A DNA stretch of 49,756 bases from Rhodospirillales bacterium (GCA_030754885.1 JASLZL010000082.1:1-49756); one strand, 5' to 3'. Shown: positions 24,755 to 33,530, numbered from the stretch's first letter. Numbers and translations are program-made. The notes: generated by a model from the letters alone, not told the origin.

Positions 24755-24809
24755 AGCTGTGCCCGGCAGGTCTTTTGCTCCATTCGCCGAATGGCGTTAT
24801 AGAGGAGGC

Positions 24810-25127
24810 ATGGGAACTCGAATACTCGCCACATCGGCGCTCGCGGTTTTTCTCTTTGCACTCGGTGGATGCGCTGATCCCGAGCCCTATGTTTACCGGA
24901 GCGGAGAATTCGATCGCGGGTCATCGGATTTCGGCCGCGATCCCACTGACGTGAAGGCCGTCGCCATTTGTTACAACCGGCGCGTCACCAGCCCGGCACA
25001 ACTGCAAGAGATGGCGCGGGCCGAATGCGCCAAGTTCGGCAAGGTGGCCCGCTACACCCAAGGGAGAATCCTGACGTGTCCCTTGGCTCTGCCGCTCGGT
25101 GCCCATTTCGAGTGCGTCGGGCCTTAA
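24810..25127 (+). CDS. Small lipoprotein, hypothetical
   Basis: A 105-residue protein with a lipoprotein signal: short basic start, hydrophobic core SALAVFLFALGGC with the lipobox LGGC and Cys at residue 21. The mature part holds four further Cys residues and ends FECVGP. No function is recognised. GAGGAGG directly before ATG 24810 fixes the start; the longer open frame is tail sequence of the previous gene. It converges on the TPR-sulfotransferase gene 7 bases away. Confidence 0.7.
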   Translation: MGTRILATSALAVFLFALGGCADPEPYVYRSGEFDRGSSDFGRDPTDVKAVAICYNRRVTSPAQLQEMARAECAKFGKVARYTQGRILTCPLALPLGAHFECVGP

Positions 25128-25134
25128 TTCGACT

Positions 25135-27270
25135 TCATTCCTCACTGTAGCCGAATTCGCGTACGAAGGGCGCCACAATGGGCAGTGCCGGAGCCAGTTG
25201 CCGGGCGTAGTTACGCCAGCGCCCGATGCTGCGGTCGTAAATGGGTGCCGACACGTCGGCGTAGCTGGGCGTGCTGACGAAGTGCTCGCTGGCACGGCTC
25301 TGATATTGCAGCACGCTTTCGTCCCAGGGCTCGCCAAGGAATTCGAAGACCCGCCTCGCTGTGCCCTCGGTGTCCGCCACCAGGTCCTCGTAGCGGTATT
25401 CGATGGCGTTGAGGCCGGCGTCCGAGCGGTAGTGGAGCCACAGCTCCATGACCGCCGCGTAGAGACGCGCCGTCCCCTCGATGCTGAGGAAATGGGCCAT
25501 CGCCTGGTTGACGCGGAAGTTCTGCATGAAGCAACTGAGGATGACGTCGCGCGGATCGCGCAGCGCCACGATCACCGGCGTCGAAGGGAATATCCGCCGC
25601 ACGAAACCCAACTCCACGATGTTAAGCGGCATCTTGTCGACGACGCGCATTTTGGTTGTTTCGACGCCGGAGTGGCGCGCCACCTCGTCCAAGTACCAGC
25701 GGCCCAGGGCCGCAACCTCGGTGGCGTCCAGATCGTCGAGGATTTGGGGCGATTGGCCGGTGCGTTTGAGGAGCGACGGCGTGATGAGCTGAAGGCGTCC
25801 CAGAATCTGCGTCTCGCCGGTGGTGACAAGGTTGGAGTGGCTGTCGAGCATCTGCTCGAAGAGGGTCGTGCCAGAACGGGGGAAGCCGACGAAGAAAATT
25901 GGCTTGGGCTGGTCCGGAGAGGTGGTTGGCTCCTGCCAGTCGGCCGCCTTTTCGGCGTTGTACCAGGTGCGGAAAGTGCGCACGTGGTCGAGGAAAGTAT
26001 CCTGCCTCAGCGAAGCCTCGTTCCCCAAATCGTGGCGTGTGCATTGCTTGGCCTGGGCAAAGGCGTCGAAGGCCTCATCGTATTCGCCCAGACGGTCATG
26101 GGCCTGGCCGAGGACCGTGTAGCCCGCGGCGTCCAGGGCTTCGATCCGCTTTCCCAGATCGCGGAGGCGGTCGCGGGCGGCGGCGGCCTCTCCGGAGCGG
26201 CGCTCCAGTCGGGCGGCGACCACGTTGGCCAGCAAATGGTCGCCGTTGATGGCTAATGCCTCTTGCGCCGCTTCGCCGGCGTCCTCCAGGCTATTCATGG
26301 TTTCCAGGCTGCTGGCCAGGGCGGCGAAGGCGTCGGCGCGCTGGGGGGGCTCCACGACGGCGTCGGCGATAGGCTTCACGTCCGCATCCGAACCCTCGGT
26401 CTGGCGCATGATCAGCACCATTTGCGTGGTGCAGCCCGGATCGCCCGGCCGTAGGGCATAGGCCCGGCGCAAGCACTCGAGACTTTCCTCCAGTCGTCCC
26501 AGTTCCTTGAGCACGGCGCCGAGCGCGATCAGGGTGTCGAAGTTGTCCGGGTCGCGCTTGAGGGCCTCGCTGAAGGCTGCCTCCGCTTTCACGTAATCGC
26601 GCGCCGTATGATAGGTGCCGCCAAGATTGTGATAGGCCTGGGCCAGATCGGGCTTGAGCTCGGCGGCGCGGCGGTGATGGCCAACGGCCTGGTCCAGATC
26701 GCCCAGTTCGATGGCGACGTTGCCTAGGTTGGTGTAAACCTCCGCATAGTCGGGCCTCAGGACCACGGCTTGGCCGTAAGCCTCCATGGCGCCCGCCAAG
26801 TCACCGTATTGCCTGAGCGCGTTGCCCAACCCGACGTGCAGGTCGGCGTGGCTGGAATCAAGGGATAGCGCCTTACGAAACGCCTTGATCGCCTCGATGA
26901 CGCGCCCCGAATGGAGGAGCGCGAAGGCGAGTCCACCCCAGGCCAGCGAGTTGTCGGGAACCAGACCGATCGCTTTGCGGTAACTGGCGATGGCGTCGCG
27001 GAATTTTCTCTGGCCGGTGAGGACCTCGGCGAGGCTCAGGTGAATGTTCGGGTTCTGTTTTGCGGCCTTGACCGCCTTGTGCAACAGGCGCATCCCCTCG
27101 TCAGTTTTGCCCGCCTGGCACAACAAGAGGCCGAGCAGTCTCAAGGCCTCGCCATGGCGCGGGTTCTGGCCCAGGGCGCGGCGGTATTCTTGTTCGGCCT
27201 CGCGCAGCCGACCCGCCTGATGGAGGCGTACGGCAGCGGAAAGCGATTGATTGAGAACGGCGTTCTGCAT
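25135..27270 (-). CDS. TPR-repeat protein with C-terminal sulfotransferase domain
   Basis: A 711-residue fusion. Residues 1 to ~430 are tandem TPR repeats (for example YRRALGQNPRHGEAL, FRKALSLDSSHADL, YGQAVVLRPDYAEVY). The C-terminal ~260 residues form a sulfotransferase: the PAPS 5'-phosphosulfate loop is FFVGFPRSGTTLFEQML and the 3'-phosphate region is around VALRDPRDVILS, ending with RWRNYARQLAP. It is like bacterial homologues of tyrosylprotein sulfotransferase, with the repeats likely binding a protein or glycan acceptor. The left-edge fragment is a paralogue. ATG 27270 (MQNAVLNQ) is chosen over the upstream open frame; its ribosome site is weak. Confidence 0.87.
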   Translation of the reverse strand: MQNAVLNQSLSAAVRLHQAGRLREAEQEYRRALGQNPRHGEALRLLGLLLCQAGKTDEGMRLLHKAVKAAKQNPNIHLSLAEVLTGQRKFRDAIASYRKAIGLVPDNSLAWGGLAFALLHSGRVIEAIKAFRKALSLDSSHADLHVGLGNALRQYGDLAGAMEAYGQAVVLRPDYAEVYTNLGNVAIELGDLDQAVGHHRRAAELKPDLAQAYHNLGGTYHTARDYVKAEAAFSEALKRDPDNFDTLIALGAVLKELGRLEESLECLRRAYALRPGDPGCTTQMVLIMRQTEGSDADVKPIADAVVEPPQRADAFAALASSLETMNSLEDAGEAAQEALAINGDHLLANVVAARLERRSGEAAAARDRLRDLGKRIEALDAAGYTVLGQAHDRLGEYDEAFDAFAQAKQCTRHDLGNEASLRQDTFLDHVRTFRTWYNAEKAADWQEPTTSPDQPKPIFFVGFPRSGTTLFEQMLDSHSNLVTTGETQILGRLQLITPSLLKRTGQSPQILDDLDATEVAALGRWYLDEVARHSGVETTKMRVVDKMPLNIVELGFVRRIFPSTPVIVALRDPRDVILSCFMQNFRVNQAMAHFLSIEGTARLYAAVMELWLHYRSDAGLNAIEYRYEDLVADTEGTARRVFEFLGEPWDESVLQYQSRASEHFVSTPSYADVSAPIYDRSIGRWRNYARQLAPALPIVAPFVREFGYSEE

Positions 27271-27350
27271 TCTATATTTTCCGGAACGGTGCCTTGCCCC
27301 ATAATGGGAATGCCGGGCCGCCGGCGCAAGGGTGCACAAAGGACATTTCC

Positions 27351-28172
27351 ATGACGAACCTGATTGCGACGGTAGTTGGTGTCTACATAGTTTTCGTGGC
27401 GGCGCTTTTCGTCTTTCAGCGCAACCTCATGTATCATCCCTATTCCATGGTTCCTTCACCGGCCGCCAGCGGCGTTCCGGAGATGGAGACGGTGAGCCTG
27501 ACCACCGACGACGGACTACGCCTGCTGGCTTGGTACCGCCCGGCGACGGCCGGGAAGGCGACGGTGGTGTATTTTCACGGCAACGCCGGAAACATCGGAA
27601 ACCGTGGCGACAAGGTGCAGCCCTATCTGGATGCTGGTTTGGGTGTCCTTTTGGTCAGTTATCGGGGTTATGCGGGTAATCCTGGCTCGCCGTCAGAAGA
27701 CGGCCTCTACGCCGACGGCCGGGCCGCCCTCGACTTTCTGGTGAAACACGACGTTGGACCAGATAGCGTGGTTCTCTACGGCGAATCCTTAGGCTCCGGC
27801 GTTGCGGTCGATGTGGCCCACCGGCGGGCGGCAAGCGAACCCGTCGCTGCGGTGGTCCTGGAAGCGCCGTTTTCTACTATCGCCGACGTGGCCCAGACCC
27901 ACTATCCCTTCGTTCCCGCCCGCTGGTTGGTCAAGGACACCTTCGATTCGATGGCCAAGATCGCCGCCATCGGGGCACCTTTGTTAATACTCCACGGCGG
28001 TCGCGACCGGGTGGTTCCGATGCGTTTCGGTCGCCGATTATTCGCGGCGGCCGCGCAACCCAAGGAAAACCGGTGGTTCGACGAGGCCGGCCATAACGAT
28101 CTATATAGTTACGGCGCCGCGATGGCAGTGACCGCCTTTATTGAACGGGTATGGGCTGGCCGGCAGCGATGA
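27351..28172 (+). CDS. Alpha/beta hydrolase, BEM46/ABHD13-like, membrane-anchored
   Basis: A 273-residue hydrolase. One N-terminal helix (LIATVVGVYIVFVAALFVF) anchors it in the membrane, followed by RNLMYHP. The oxyanion strand is VVYFHGNAGN, the nucleophile elbow is GESLGSG, the acid is the Asp in GGRDRVVP and the His is in EAGHNDLY. This set is typical of the YfhR/BEM46 group, serine esterases or lipases of unclear substrate. ATG 27351 starts the anchor helix. It is divergent from the TPR-sulfotransferase, with 80 bases between them. Confidence 0.85.
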   Translation: MTNLIATVVGVYIVFVAALFVFQRNLMYHPYSMVPSPAASGVPEMETVSLTTDDGLRLLAWYRPATAGKATVVYFHGNAGNIGNRGDKVQPYLDAGLGVLLVSYRGYAGNPGSPSEDGLYADGRAALDFLVKHDVGPDSVVLYGESLGSGVAVDVAHRRAASEPVAAVVLEAPFSTIADVAQTHYPFVPARWLVKDTFDSMAKIAAIGAPLLILHGGRDRVVPMRFGRRLFAAAAQPKENRWFDEAGHNDLYSYGAAMAVTAFIERVWAGRQR

Positions 28173-28308
28173 GACAGGGGGGGCGTGGCGCCGAGAAGAG
28201 TTGATTTTCTGGTATTTTCGACCACATATTGATATAATTATAGGCGTAAGGCGGATCGGCCATTAAAGGGGTTTGGTGGCCGCGTCGCTGCCTGAATGTG
28301 GGACGGGT

Positions 28309-28740
28309 ATGGCTCAAGTCGTTAAACCGGCTTCTACTGGGGCGCTGACACCCCTGCCCGGGGGGCGTCAGCCCGCCGGCACGCGCAGTGTCGCTACCGT
28401 AGAGTCTGCACCGATCGAGGGGGTGAACCCGCCAGGCGGAATATCTTACGAAGACTCCGCCTTCCTGTTTCAAGATTACAGCCAAGGCCGGCGCTCCCAC
28501 GACCGTAATCAGGGCCCCGTACGGAACCCCCAGACCCGGGGTGTAAACACTCCCAGCCAGATGTTCGCCGCCATCTTCGAGATCAACCAAGTCACCAATG
28601 CCGGTGGCACCAGTGGCGTTTCGGGGACGACTATCGGCGCCGGGCTCCTGTCCAGGGCGATCGACATTTACGAGAGCAACACCAAGGCCATCGCCGGCAA
28701 CGAAGCGGTTCGCGGCAGCACCATCAGCGTCAACCTCTGA
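28309..28740 (+). CDS. Hypothetical protein upstream of a flagellar-rod-like gene
   Basis: A 143-residue protein with a Pro/Gly/Arg-rich, probably disordered first two-thirds and a helical C-terminus (SQMFAAIFEINQV, then LLSRAIDIYESNTKAI). No transmembrane segment is seen. The start is uncertain: GTG 28276 and TTG 28273 follow AAAGGGG, but ATG 28309 is the conventional choice. It is followed after 77 bases by a rod-protein-like gene, and the pair may be co-expressed. A TATAAT at 28233-28238 is a possible -10 box. Confidence 0.6.
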   Translation: MAQVVKPASTGALTPLPGGRQPAGTRSVATVESAPIEGVNPPGGISYEDSAFLFQDYSQGRRSHDRNQGPVRNPQTRGVNTPSQMFAAIFEINQVTNAGGTSGVSGTTIGAGLLSRAIDIYESNTKAIAGNEAVRGSTISVNL

Positions 28741-28817
28741 GCACGGGCGACTCCAACCACTTTCGGTGTGACGGCGGTCATAGCTTGGGGCCGGGCTGTT
28801 CTCTAGACTTCCGACCC

Positions 28818-29159
28818 ATGACAATCACGGGCGCCTTATCTTCCGCCGTCTCCTCGCTGGTTGCCCATGCCAGGGACGTCGGCGTGACGGCCGACAACGT
28901 GGCCAATGTCAGTACGCCAGGCTTTCGTGCCGCCGAGGTGCATTTCACAAGCGTGAACGCCGGTGGGGAGCCGGGTGGTGTCGAGGCCCTCGTGCGCCGG
29001 CCCGCCGCCGTACCGACGCAGGTTCTGGAAGCCTCCAACGTCGACCTGGCGGACCAGTTCTCGCGCCTGATCCAAGCACGCACCGCTTATGGCGCCGGTA
29101 TCGCGACGCTGAAGACGGCGAGCGACATGCTTGAGGCCCTGACGGAGGTCAACGCCTAA
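28818..29159 (+). CDS. Short flagellar basal-body rod-like protein (FlgC-type)
   Basis: A 113-residue protein with both ends of flagellar rod/hook proteins. The N-terminus has the flg_bb_rod motif TADNVANVSTPGFRA, and the C-terminus has SNVDLADQFSRLIQARTAY, followed by KTASDMLEAL. FlgC proteins are usually 130-140 residues, so the middle is shortened. No FlgB, FliE or other flagellar genes adjoin it. It may be a divergent orphan rod component or a repurposed axial protein. The start is ATG 28818. Confidence 0.75.
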   Translation: MTITGALSSAVSSLVAHARDVGVTADNVANVSTPGFRAAEVHFTSVNAGGEPGGVEALVRRPAAVPTQVLEASNVDLADQFSRLIQARTAYGAGIATLKTASDMLEALTEVNA

Positions 29160-29177
29160 GGCCGATCCGGTGGGTGG

Positions 29178-30185
29178 TTAAAAATCCTTGTCCCGACCGT
29201 GGCAGGCGGCGACCGCCTGGGCCAGGATGGAGACCGCGATCTCGGTCGCCTTGCGACCGCCGAGGGCCAGTCCCACCGGGCTGTGGATGCGCTTAAGCGT
29301 CTCTTCCCCGCAATCAGCGGCGCGCAGCCGTTCCAGGCGCTTGGCGTGGGTTTTCCGGCTGCCGAGCGCGCCGACATAGTAGGCATCGGATGCCAGGGCC
29401 GCTATCAGGGCCGGATCGTCAAGCTTTGGGTCGTGGGTCAGGGTCACCACCGCGGTGCGGGCGTCCGGGCGCAACTCTGCCAGAGCATCGTCGGGCCAAT
29501 CGTGGCGCAGCGATATGGCGGGAAAGCGGGCATCGGTGGCAAAGGTGCGACGCGGGTCAACCACGGTGACCTCAAAGCCGGCGCTGGCCGCCATGGGGGC
29601 CAGGGCTTGGGCGATGTGCACGGCGCCGACGACAATCATGCGCAACGGCCGGTTGAAGACAGTCACGAACAGGGAACCCCCAGGATCATCGACCGTGGTG
29701 GCGCGGTTTTCCGCTAGCGCTTGGCGCGCCGCTGCCAGCGCATCGTCGCCCAGGGTGAAGTCGCCGCTTTGGGAGCGCGGCCGGACCAGTGCATGGGTGG
29801 CGCTTTCCAGGCGCGTCGCCAGGGCTATGGGGCGTTCGCCGATAAGGCCTTCCAAGATCTGCTCCGCCGGCACTTTCTCGACGAAAATCTTCATTTCGCC
29901 GCCGCACGACAGTCCCACCTCCCACGCCTGTTCATCGCTGATGCCAAAGTCGAGGAGGCGCGGTTCACCATCGGCGATGGTGCCTACGGCTTCGGTGATG
30001 ACGGCACCCTCTATGCAGCCGCCCGAGACAGATCCGACAAATTCCTGTTCGGCGTTGACCGCCAGTAAGCTGCCCGGCGGCCTGGGCGAAGAGCCCCAAG
30101 TGCCGATTACCGTGGCCAGGGCGACGCCCTTGCCCTCCGCAAGCCAATCCCGAGCTTGGGCCAAGACCGCGTCGTTGTCAGTCAT
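29178..30185 (-). CDS. XdhC/CoxI family molybdenum-hydroxylase maturation protein
   Basis: A 335-residue XdhC/CoxI protein. The N-terminal XdhC_CoxI domain has GSSPRPPGS, then SGGCIEGAV and the conserved LSCGGEM with its Cys. The C-terminal Rossmann-like domain holds VDPRRTFA and the signature YVGALGSRKTHAKR, ending with LGGRKATEIAVSI. Such proteins prepare or insert the sulfurated molybdenum cofactor into xanthine-oxidase/CO-dehydrogenase-type enzymes. It follows CoxG by two bases and is surely co-transcribed, but no CoxSML or XdhAB genes are in the window. Confidence 0.9.
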   Translation of the reverse strand: MTDNDAVLAQARDWLAEGKGVALATVIGTWGSSPRPPGSLLAVNAEQEFVGSVSGGCIEGAVITEAVGTIADGEPRLLDFGISDEQAWEVGLSCGGEMKIFVEKVPAEQILEGLIGERPIALATRLESATHALVRPRSQSGDFTLGDDALAAARQALAENRATTVDDPGGSLFVTVFNRPLRMIVVGAVHIAQALAPMAASAGFEVTVVDPRRTFATDARFPAISLRHDWPDDALAELRPDARTAVVTLTHDPKLDDPALIAALASDAYYVGALGSRKTHAKRLERLRAADCGEETLKRIHSPVGLALGGRKATEIAVSILAQAVAACHGRDKDF

Positions 30186-30187
30186 GG

Positions 30188-30760
30188 TTAATTACCCATT
30201 GCCGCGTAAACCCATGCCAGAAGAACCGCGAGGACGATCAATCCAGCGATCCAGGCTTTCGGGCTCAAGCCGCTGGATGTCGTGGCGGGCACCTCCGGTG
30301 GCGCCGCGGCGGGCGTTTTCTCCCCAGTCGCCAAGTGTCCGCTCAGGTTGGCGAAGAACTGCCCGGCCAGCTTGCGTACCGTGCCGTCGATAAGGCGCGA
30401 ACCCATCTGAGCCAGTTTTCCACCGACTTGGGCCTTGGCTGTGTATGAGAGCACCGTCCCGCCACCGTCCTCGCGCAGCCGCACATTCGCCTCGCCCTTG
30501 GCGAAGCCGGCGGTACCCTGGCCTTTGCCGCTGAGGGTGTAACCGTTGGGCGGGTCGATGTCGGAAAGCGTCACCCGACCGCCGAAGGTTGCCTTCACCG
30601 GCCCTACCTTTGCAGTAACTGAGCCGTCGAATTCGTTTTCCGAAATCCGTTCCAGACTGTCGCAGCCGGGAATGCATTGGCGCAGCGCTAGAGGGTCGTT
30701 TAGGGCCTTCCACACGTCTTCTGGGGACGCGGCAATGCGCTGTTCGCCATCGATCTCCAT
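30188..30760 (-). CDS. coxG: CoxG-family SRPBCC protein with C-terminal membrane anchor
   Basis: A 190-residue protein. Residues 1-145 form a CoxG/SRPBCC domain (starting MEIDGEQRIAASPEDVW, with LRQCIPGCDSLE, and KVGPVKATFGG), then a Pro/Ala linker and one membrane helix (WIAGLIVLAVLLAWVY). CoxG recruits carbon monoxide dehydrogenase to the membrane, and homologues partner other molybdenum hydroxylases. It sits two bases upstream of the CoxI-like gene. It lacks neighbouring structural genes, so the partner enzyme must be encoded elsewhere. Confidence 0.88.
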   Translation of the reverse strand: MEIDGEQRIAASPEDVWKALNDPLALRQCIPGCDSLERISENEFDGSVTAKVGPVKATFGGRVTLSDIDPPNGYTLSGKGQGTAGFAKGEANVRLREDGGGTVLSYTAKAQVGGKLAQMGSRLIDGTVRKLAGQFFANLSGHLATGEKTPAAAPPEVPATTSSGLSPKAWIAGLIVLAVLLAWVYAAMGN

Positions 30761-30880
30761 GGTCCCGGTCCTAGGTGTCCGTACGAATTTTCATGACGTA
30801 AATCTTGTAGCGATGCTGGGGCAGAGCCTATATTTAGTCACCGACCCAGGCAAGTATGCTGGCGACTATTGGGAGGCTTC

Positions 30881-31297
30881 ATGCCGGCCGACATAGAAAC
30901 TGCCGTTGACGTGGCAATATGGTTTGCCGATCAGGCGCTGAACCATAACGAGTATCTGCAACCGCAGAAGCTCCAGCGCCTCTTGTATTTGGCCCATGGC
31001 TATTATGCCGTCGCATTCAAAGGGCATACGCTCATGCCGGCGTTTTTCGTTGCCGAGGAGATGGGGCCCGTTGAGCCAAACATCTTCAAGGTCTTCGCCA
31101 AGGGCCGGCCCGACGTCGATACCAACCTATTCCTACCCGAACAGCTCTGGTGTTTGACAGAGGCCCCCCTCCCGAGAAGATTTCAACGCGGGTTATTGAA
31201 CATGAGATTAACAAGGAGGGCCGCTACACTTACGAGAACGGACGATCCGCAGAGTTGGGCATGCGTTGCTATGGCTGCCTCGCCCCGCCGTCGTTAG
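30881..31297 (+). CDS. Panacea-domain (SocA/DUF4065-like) protein, probably frameshifted at its 3' end
   Basis: The N-terminal ~90 residues match the Panacea/SocA-like family: LQPQKLQRLLYLAHGYYAV is the typical helix, and FFVAEEMGPVEPNIF matches its second motif. Panacea proteins act as antitoxins or as adaptors for proteolysis of bound partners. After about residue 91 the frame turns Arg/Thr-rich (RRFQRGLL, MRLTRRAATLTR), as out-of-frame reading does, while another frame becomes well-coded (next entry). A GGGAGG site precedes ATG 30881. A single indel near 31145-31160 is the likely explanation. Confidence 0.6.
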   Translation: MPADIETAVDVAIWFADQALNHNEYLQPQKLQRLLYLAHGYYAVAFKGHTLMPAFFVAEEMGPVEPNIFKVFAKGRPDVDTNLFLPEQLWCLTEAPLPRRFQRGLLNMRLTRRAATLTRTDDPQSWACVAMAASPRRR

Positions 31298-31551
31298 AGG
31301 CGCCTGGGGATTCCGACACGCAATGGACCCGACAGCCCGATGATTCCGGCGCCACAATGATTTCCACCGAAACGTCGGGAGAGGACTTCAGGGGCGACTT
31401 CAGTATGGTCTGGCGGGTCGATCGCCAACTCGACCCCGGGTTTGTGGGCTACAACACCGAAGACCACCGCTTCTCCGTCCACTGGGAGCTCGCGAATAAG
31501 GGGCCCGGAATCTTCGTCGCCCAAGGTGCTGGGGAAGGAGTCCAACCGTAA
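31150..31551 (+). CDS. Hypothetical ORF, possible continuation of the Panacea-like gene
   Basis: The frame from 31150 to TAA 31551 has strongly G/C-biased third positions and a protein-like composition (TRVIEHEINKEGRYTYENG, then MVWRVDRQLDPGFVGYN). It has no ribosome site or ATG at its 5' end, and it begins where the Panacea frame degenerates. Joined by a one-base shift the pair would encode ~220 residues. Alternatively it is a separate gene starting at an internal ATG. It ends just before the SMP-30 gene. Function is unknown. Confidence 0.45.
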   Translation: MFDRGPPPEKISTRVIEHEINKEGRYTYENGRSAELGMRCYGCLAPPSLEAPGDSDTQWTRQPDDSGATMISTETSGEDFRGDFSMVWRVDRQLDPGFVGYNTEDHRFSVHWELANKGPGIFVAQGAGEGVQP

Positions 31552-31553
31552 AC

Positions 31554-32447
31554 ATGAAAAACCCACTCGCTGGCATGACGGTCCGGTGCGTCCTCGACGT
31601 CGGGGACGAACTGGGCGAAAGTATCGTCTGGTGCGCCGAGGAGGGTGCGCTCTATCGGGTCGATATTCTGGCCCCTGCGATCCATCGATTGGAAACGGCG
31701 ACAGGTGCTGTTCGGTCGTGGTCCATGCCGTCGGCAATCGGATCGCTGGGCCTACGTGAAGGTGGTGGCGCGGTCGTTGCCTTGAAGAACGGCTTTCATC
31801 TGTTCGACTTCGAAAGCGGCTCGCTGACCTTCATCGTCGATCCAGAACCCGACAGGCCAGACAACCGCCTCAACGACGGCAAGGTCGGGCCCGACGGCCG
31901 GTTCTGGGCCGGCTCCATGGACGATCGCGCCGACAAGGAACCGGTGGCGGCGCTTTACCGCCTCGATGTGGACGGAACCTGCCACAAAATGGCCGACGGG
32001 CTCATCGTTTCCAACGGCTTGGCTTGGAGCCAGGATGGCACGACGCTTTATCACTCCGATACACGCCTGTGTTTCATTCATGCCTATGACTACGACAAGG
32101 TCAGCGGCTCCCTGGGTGCACGACGGCTGATCGCGCAATTGACCGACGACGTTGGGCGACCCGACGGGGCGGCGGTGGATGTGGAGGGCTGTTATTGGAG
32201 TTGCGGCATTAGTGCCGGGCGGATCAATCGTTTCCGGCCCGACGGTGAGCTCGACGGGTGGATCGAGATGCCGGTGCCGGCGCCCACCATGTGCTGTTTT
32301 GGGGGGCCCGATCTCAAGACGCTCTACGTCACCACCAAGCGCGTCGGATTATCAGACGAGGTGTTGGCGGCCTATCCCCAATCGGGAGGCGTCTTTTCCG
32401 TCGACGTCGGCATCGAAGGCGTAGCGGTAAGCAGGTTCAAGGGCTAG
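31554..32447 (+). CDS. SMP-30/gluconolactonase/LRE family lactonase
   Basis: A 297-residue six-bladed beta-propeller. Metal-ligand regions are all present: Glu in LGESIVW, Asn in NRLNDGKVGPDGRFWAG, Asn in VSNGLAW and Asp in RPDGAAVDVEG. These enzymes hydrolyse sugar or aldono-lactones with one divalent metal. It is followed after 33 bases by a 2-hydroxyacid dehydrogenase and may share its operon and a sugar-acid pathway. The start is ATG 31554. Confidence 0.88.
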   Translation: MKNPLAGMTVRCVLDVGDELGESIVWCAEEGALYRVDILAPAIHRLETATGAVRSWSMPSAIGSLGLREGGGAVVALKNGFHLFDFESGSLTFIVDPEPDRPDNRLNDGKVGPDGRFWAGSMDDRADKEPVAALYRLDVDGTCHKMADGLIVSNGLAWSQDGTTLYHSDTRLCFIHAYDYDKVSGSLGARRLIAQLTDDVGRPDGAAVDVEGCYWSCGISAGRINRFRPDGELDGWIEMPVPAPTMCCFGGPDLKTLYVTTKRVGLSDEVLAAYPQSGGVFSVDVGIEGVAVSRFKG

Positions 32448-32480
32448 AACGGGCGGGGACGGCACGGCGCCAGGAAAGAG

Positions 32481-33530
32481 ATGACCGAGGTTCGCAAGCG
32501 CCTAGTGTTTTTCGAATCGTGGATGGACCCCGCGGCCGAGCGGTTGCTTGGGGAGCGCTCCGACATCGATCTCGTGCGTTTGCGTTTCGCCCGTCCGCCG
32601 GAAGAAAATTGGCCTGAATTGGAACGGGCCCACGGGTACCAAATCCTCCCCAACGCCGAACTGCACGAGCCGTTCTTCGGCGACCCGGGGCTCATCGCGC
32701 GCTGTTCGAACCTCCTCGCCATCACCGCGACCGGCGCCGGCTATGACATGATCGACGTCGACGCCTGCACCGAGGCCGGAATTTTGGTCGCCAACCAGAC
32801 CGGCGCCAACAAAGACGCCGTGGCGCAGCACGTGGTCGCCATGATGCTCGGGCTTACCAAGCGGATCATCCAGTCGGACCGGGCGTTGCGCCGCGACCGG
32901 CACTGGGACCGCATGGACTTCATGGGCCAAGAGCTCATCGGCAAGACGGTCGGCATCATTGGCGTCGGTAACATCGGAACTCAGGTCGCGCGCCTGTGCG
33001 GCGGACTTTTCGGAATGTCGGTCATGGGCTACGACCCCTACCTCACGGCCGCGCAATTCGCCGAAAGGGGCGCCGAACCCGTGGACTTCGACGTGCTCTT
33101 GCAGCGCGCCGACTTTGTCTCGGTGAACTGTCCTCTGAGCGGCGAGACTCGCGGCATGATCGACGCCGATACCTTCGCGCGCATGAAGCCCACGGCATAT
33201 TTTATCAACACCGCCCGCGGCGGCATCCACGATGAGGCGGGATTGGCCGCGGCGCTCGCCGAGGGCGGCATCGCCGGCGCCGGGGTCGACGTCTGGCTCA
33301 CCGAACCGCCGCCCTTGGATCATCCGCTGCTGGCCTTCGACAACGTGTTGGTCACCCCGCACATCGCCGGCATAACCGAAGAGGCGTGTACCAACATGGC
33401 CGTCGGCGCGGCCCGGCAGTGGATTGCCATCTTCCAAGGCCAACGGCCGCCGCGCCTGGTCAACCCCGAGGCCTGGCCGAAGTTTGCCGAACATTACGAG
33501 CGCCTGTTCGGAGCTTCGGTGGCGGACTGA
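32481..33530 (+). CDS. D-isomer-specific 2-hydroxyacid dehydrogenase
   Basis: A 349-residue NAD(P)-dependent dehydrogenase. The Rossmann motif is GIIGVGNIGTQVARL with the acidic Asp in YDPYL. The catalytic Arg is in NTARGGIHDE, the Glu in the VDVWLTEPPP region and the His in TPHIAGITEEA. It would reduce or oxidise a 2-keto/2-hydroxy acid such as glyoxylate, hydroxypyruvate or 2-keto-sugar acid. AGGAAAG precedes ATG 32481. It lies after the SMP-30 lactonase and before the TauE-like exporter, so sugar- or sulfo-acid catabolism is a reasonable inference. Confidence 0.9.
   Translation: MTEVRKRLVFFESWMDPAAERLLGERSDIDLVRLRFARPPEENWPELERAHGYQILPNAELHEPFFGDPGLIARCSNLLAITATGAGYDMIDVDACTEAGILVANQTGANKDAVAQHVVAMMLGLTKRIIQSDRALRRDRHWDRMDFMGQELIGKTVGIIGVGNIGTQVARLCGGLFGMSVMGYDPYLTAAQFAERGAEPVDFDVLLQRADFVSVNCPLSGETRGMIDADTFARMKPTAYFINTARGGIHDEAGLAAALAEGGIAGAGVDVWLTEPPPLDHPLLAFDNVLVTPHIAGITEEACTNMAVGAARQWIAIFQGQRPPRLVNPEAWPKFAEHYERLFGASVAD

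Noticed and set aside
28201-28238. Full sigma-70 promoter before the 28309 gene
   Set aside because: TATAAT is present at 28233-28238, but the nearest TTGATT is 26 bases away, too far for a normal spacer.
28138-28824. Minus-strand 228-codon ORF
   Set aside because: It is antisense to the 28309 gene; the plus strand has the better start signals and composition.
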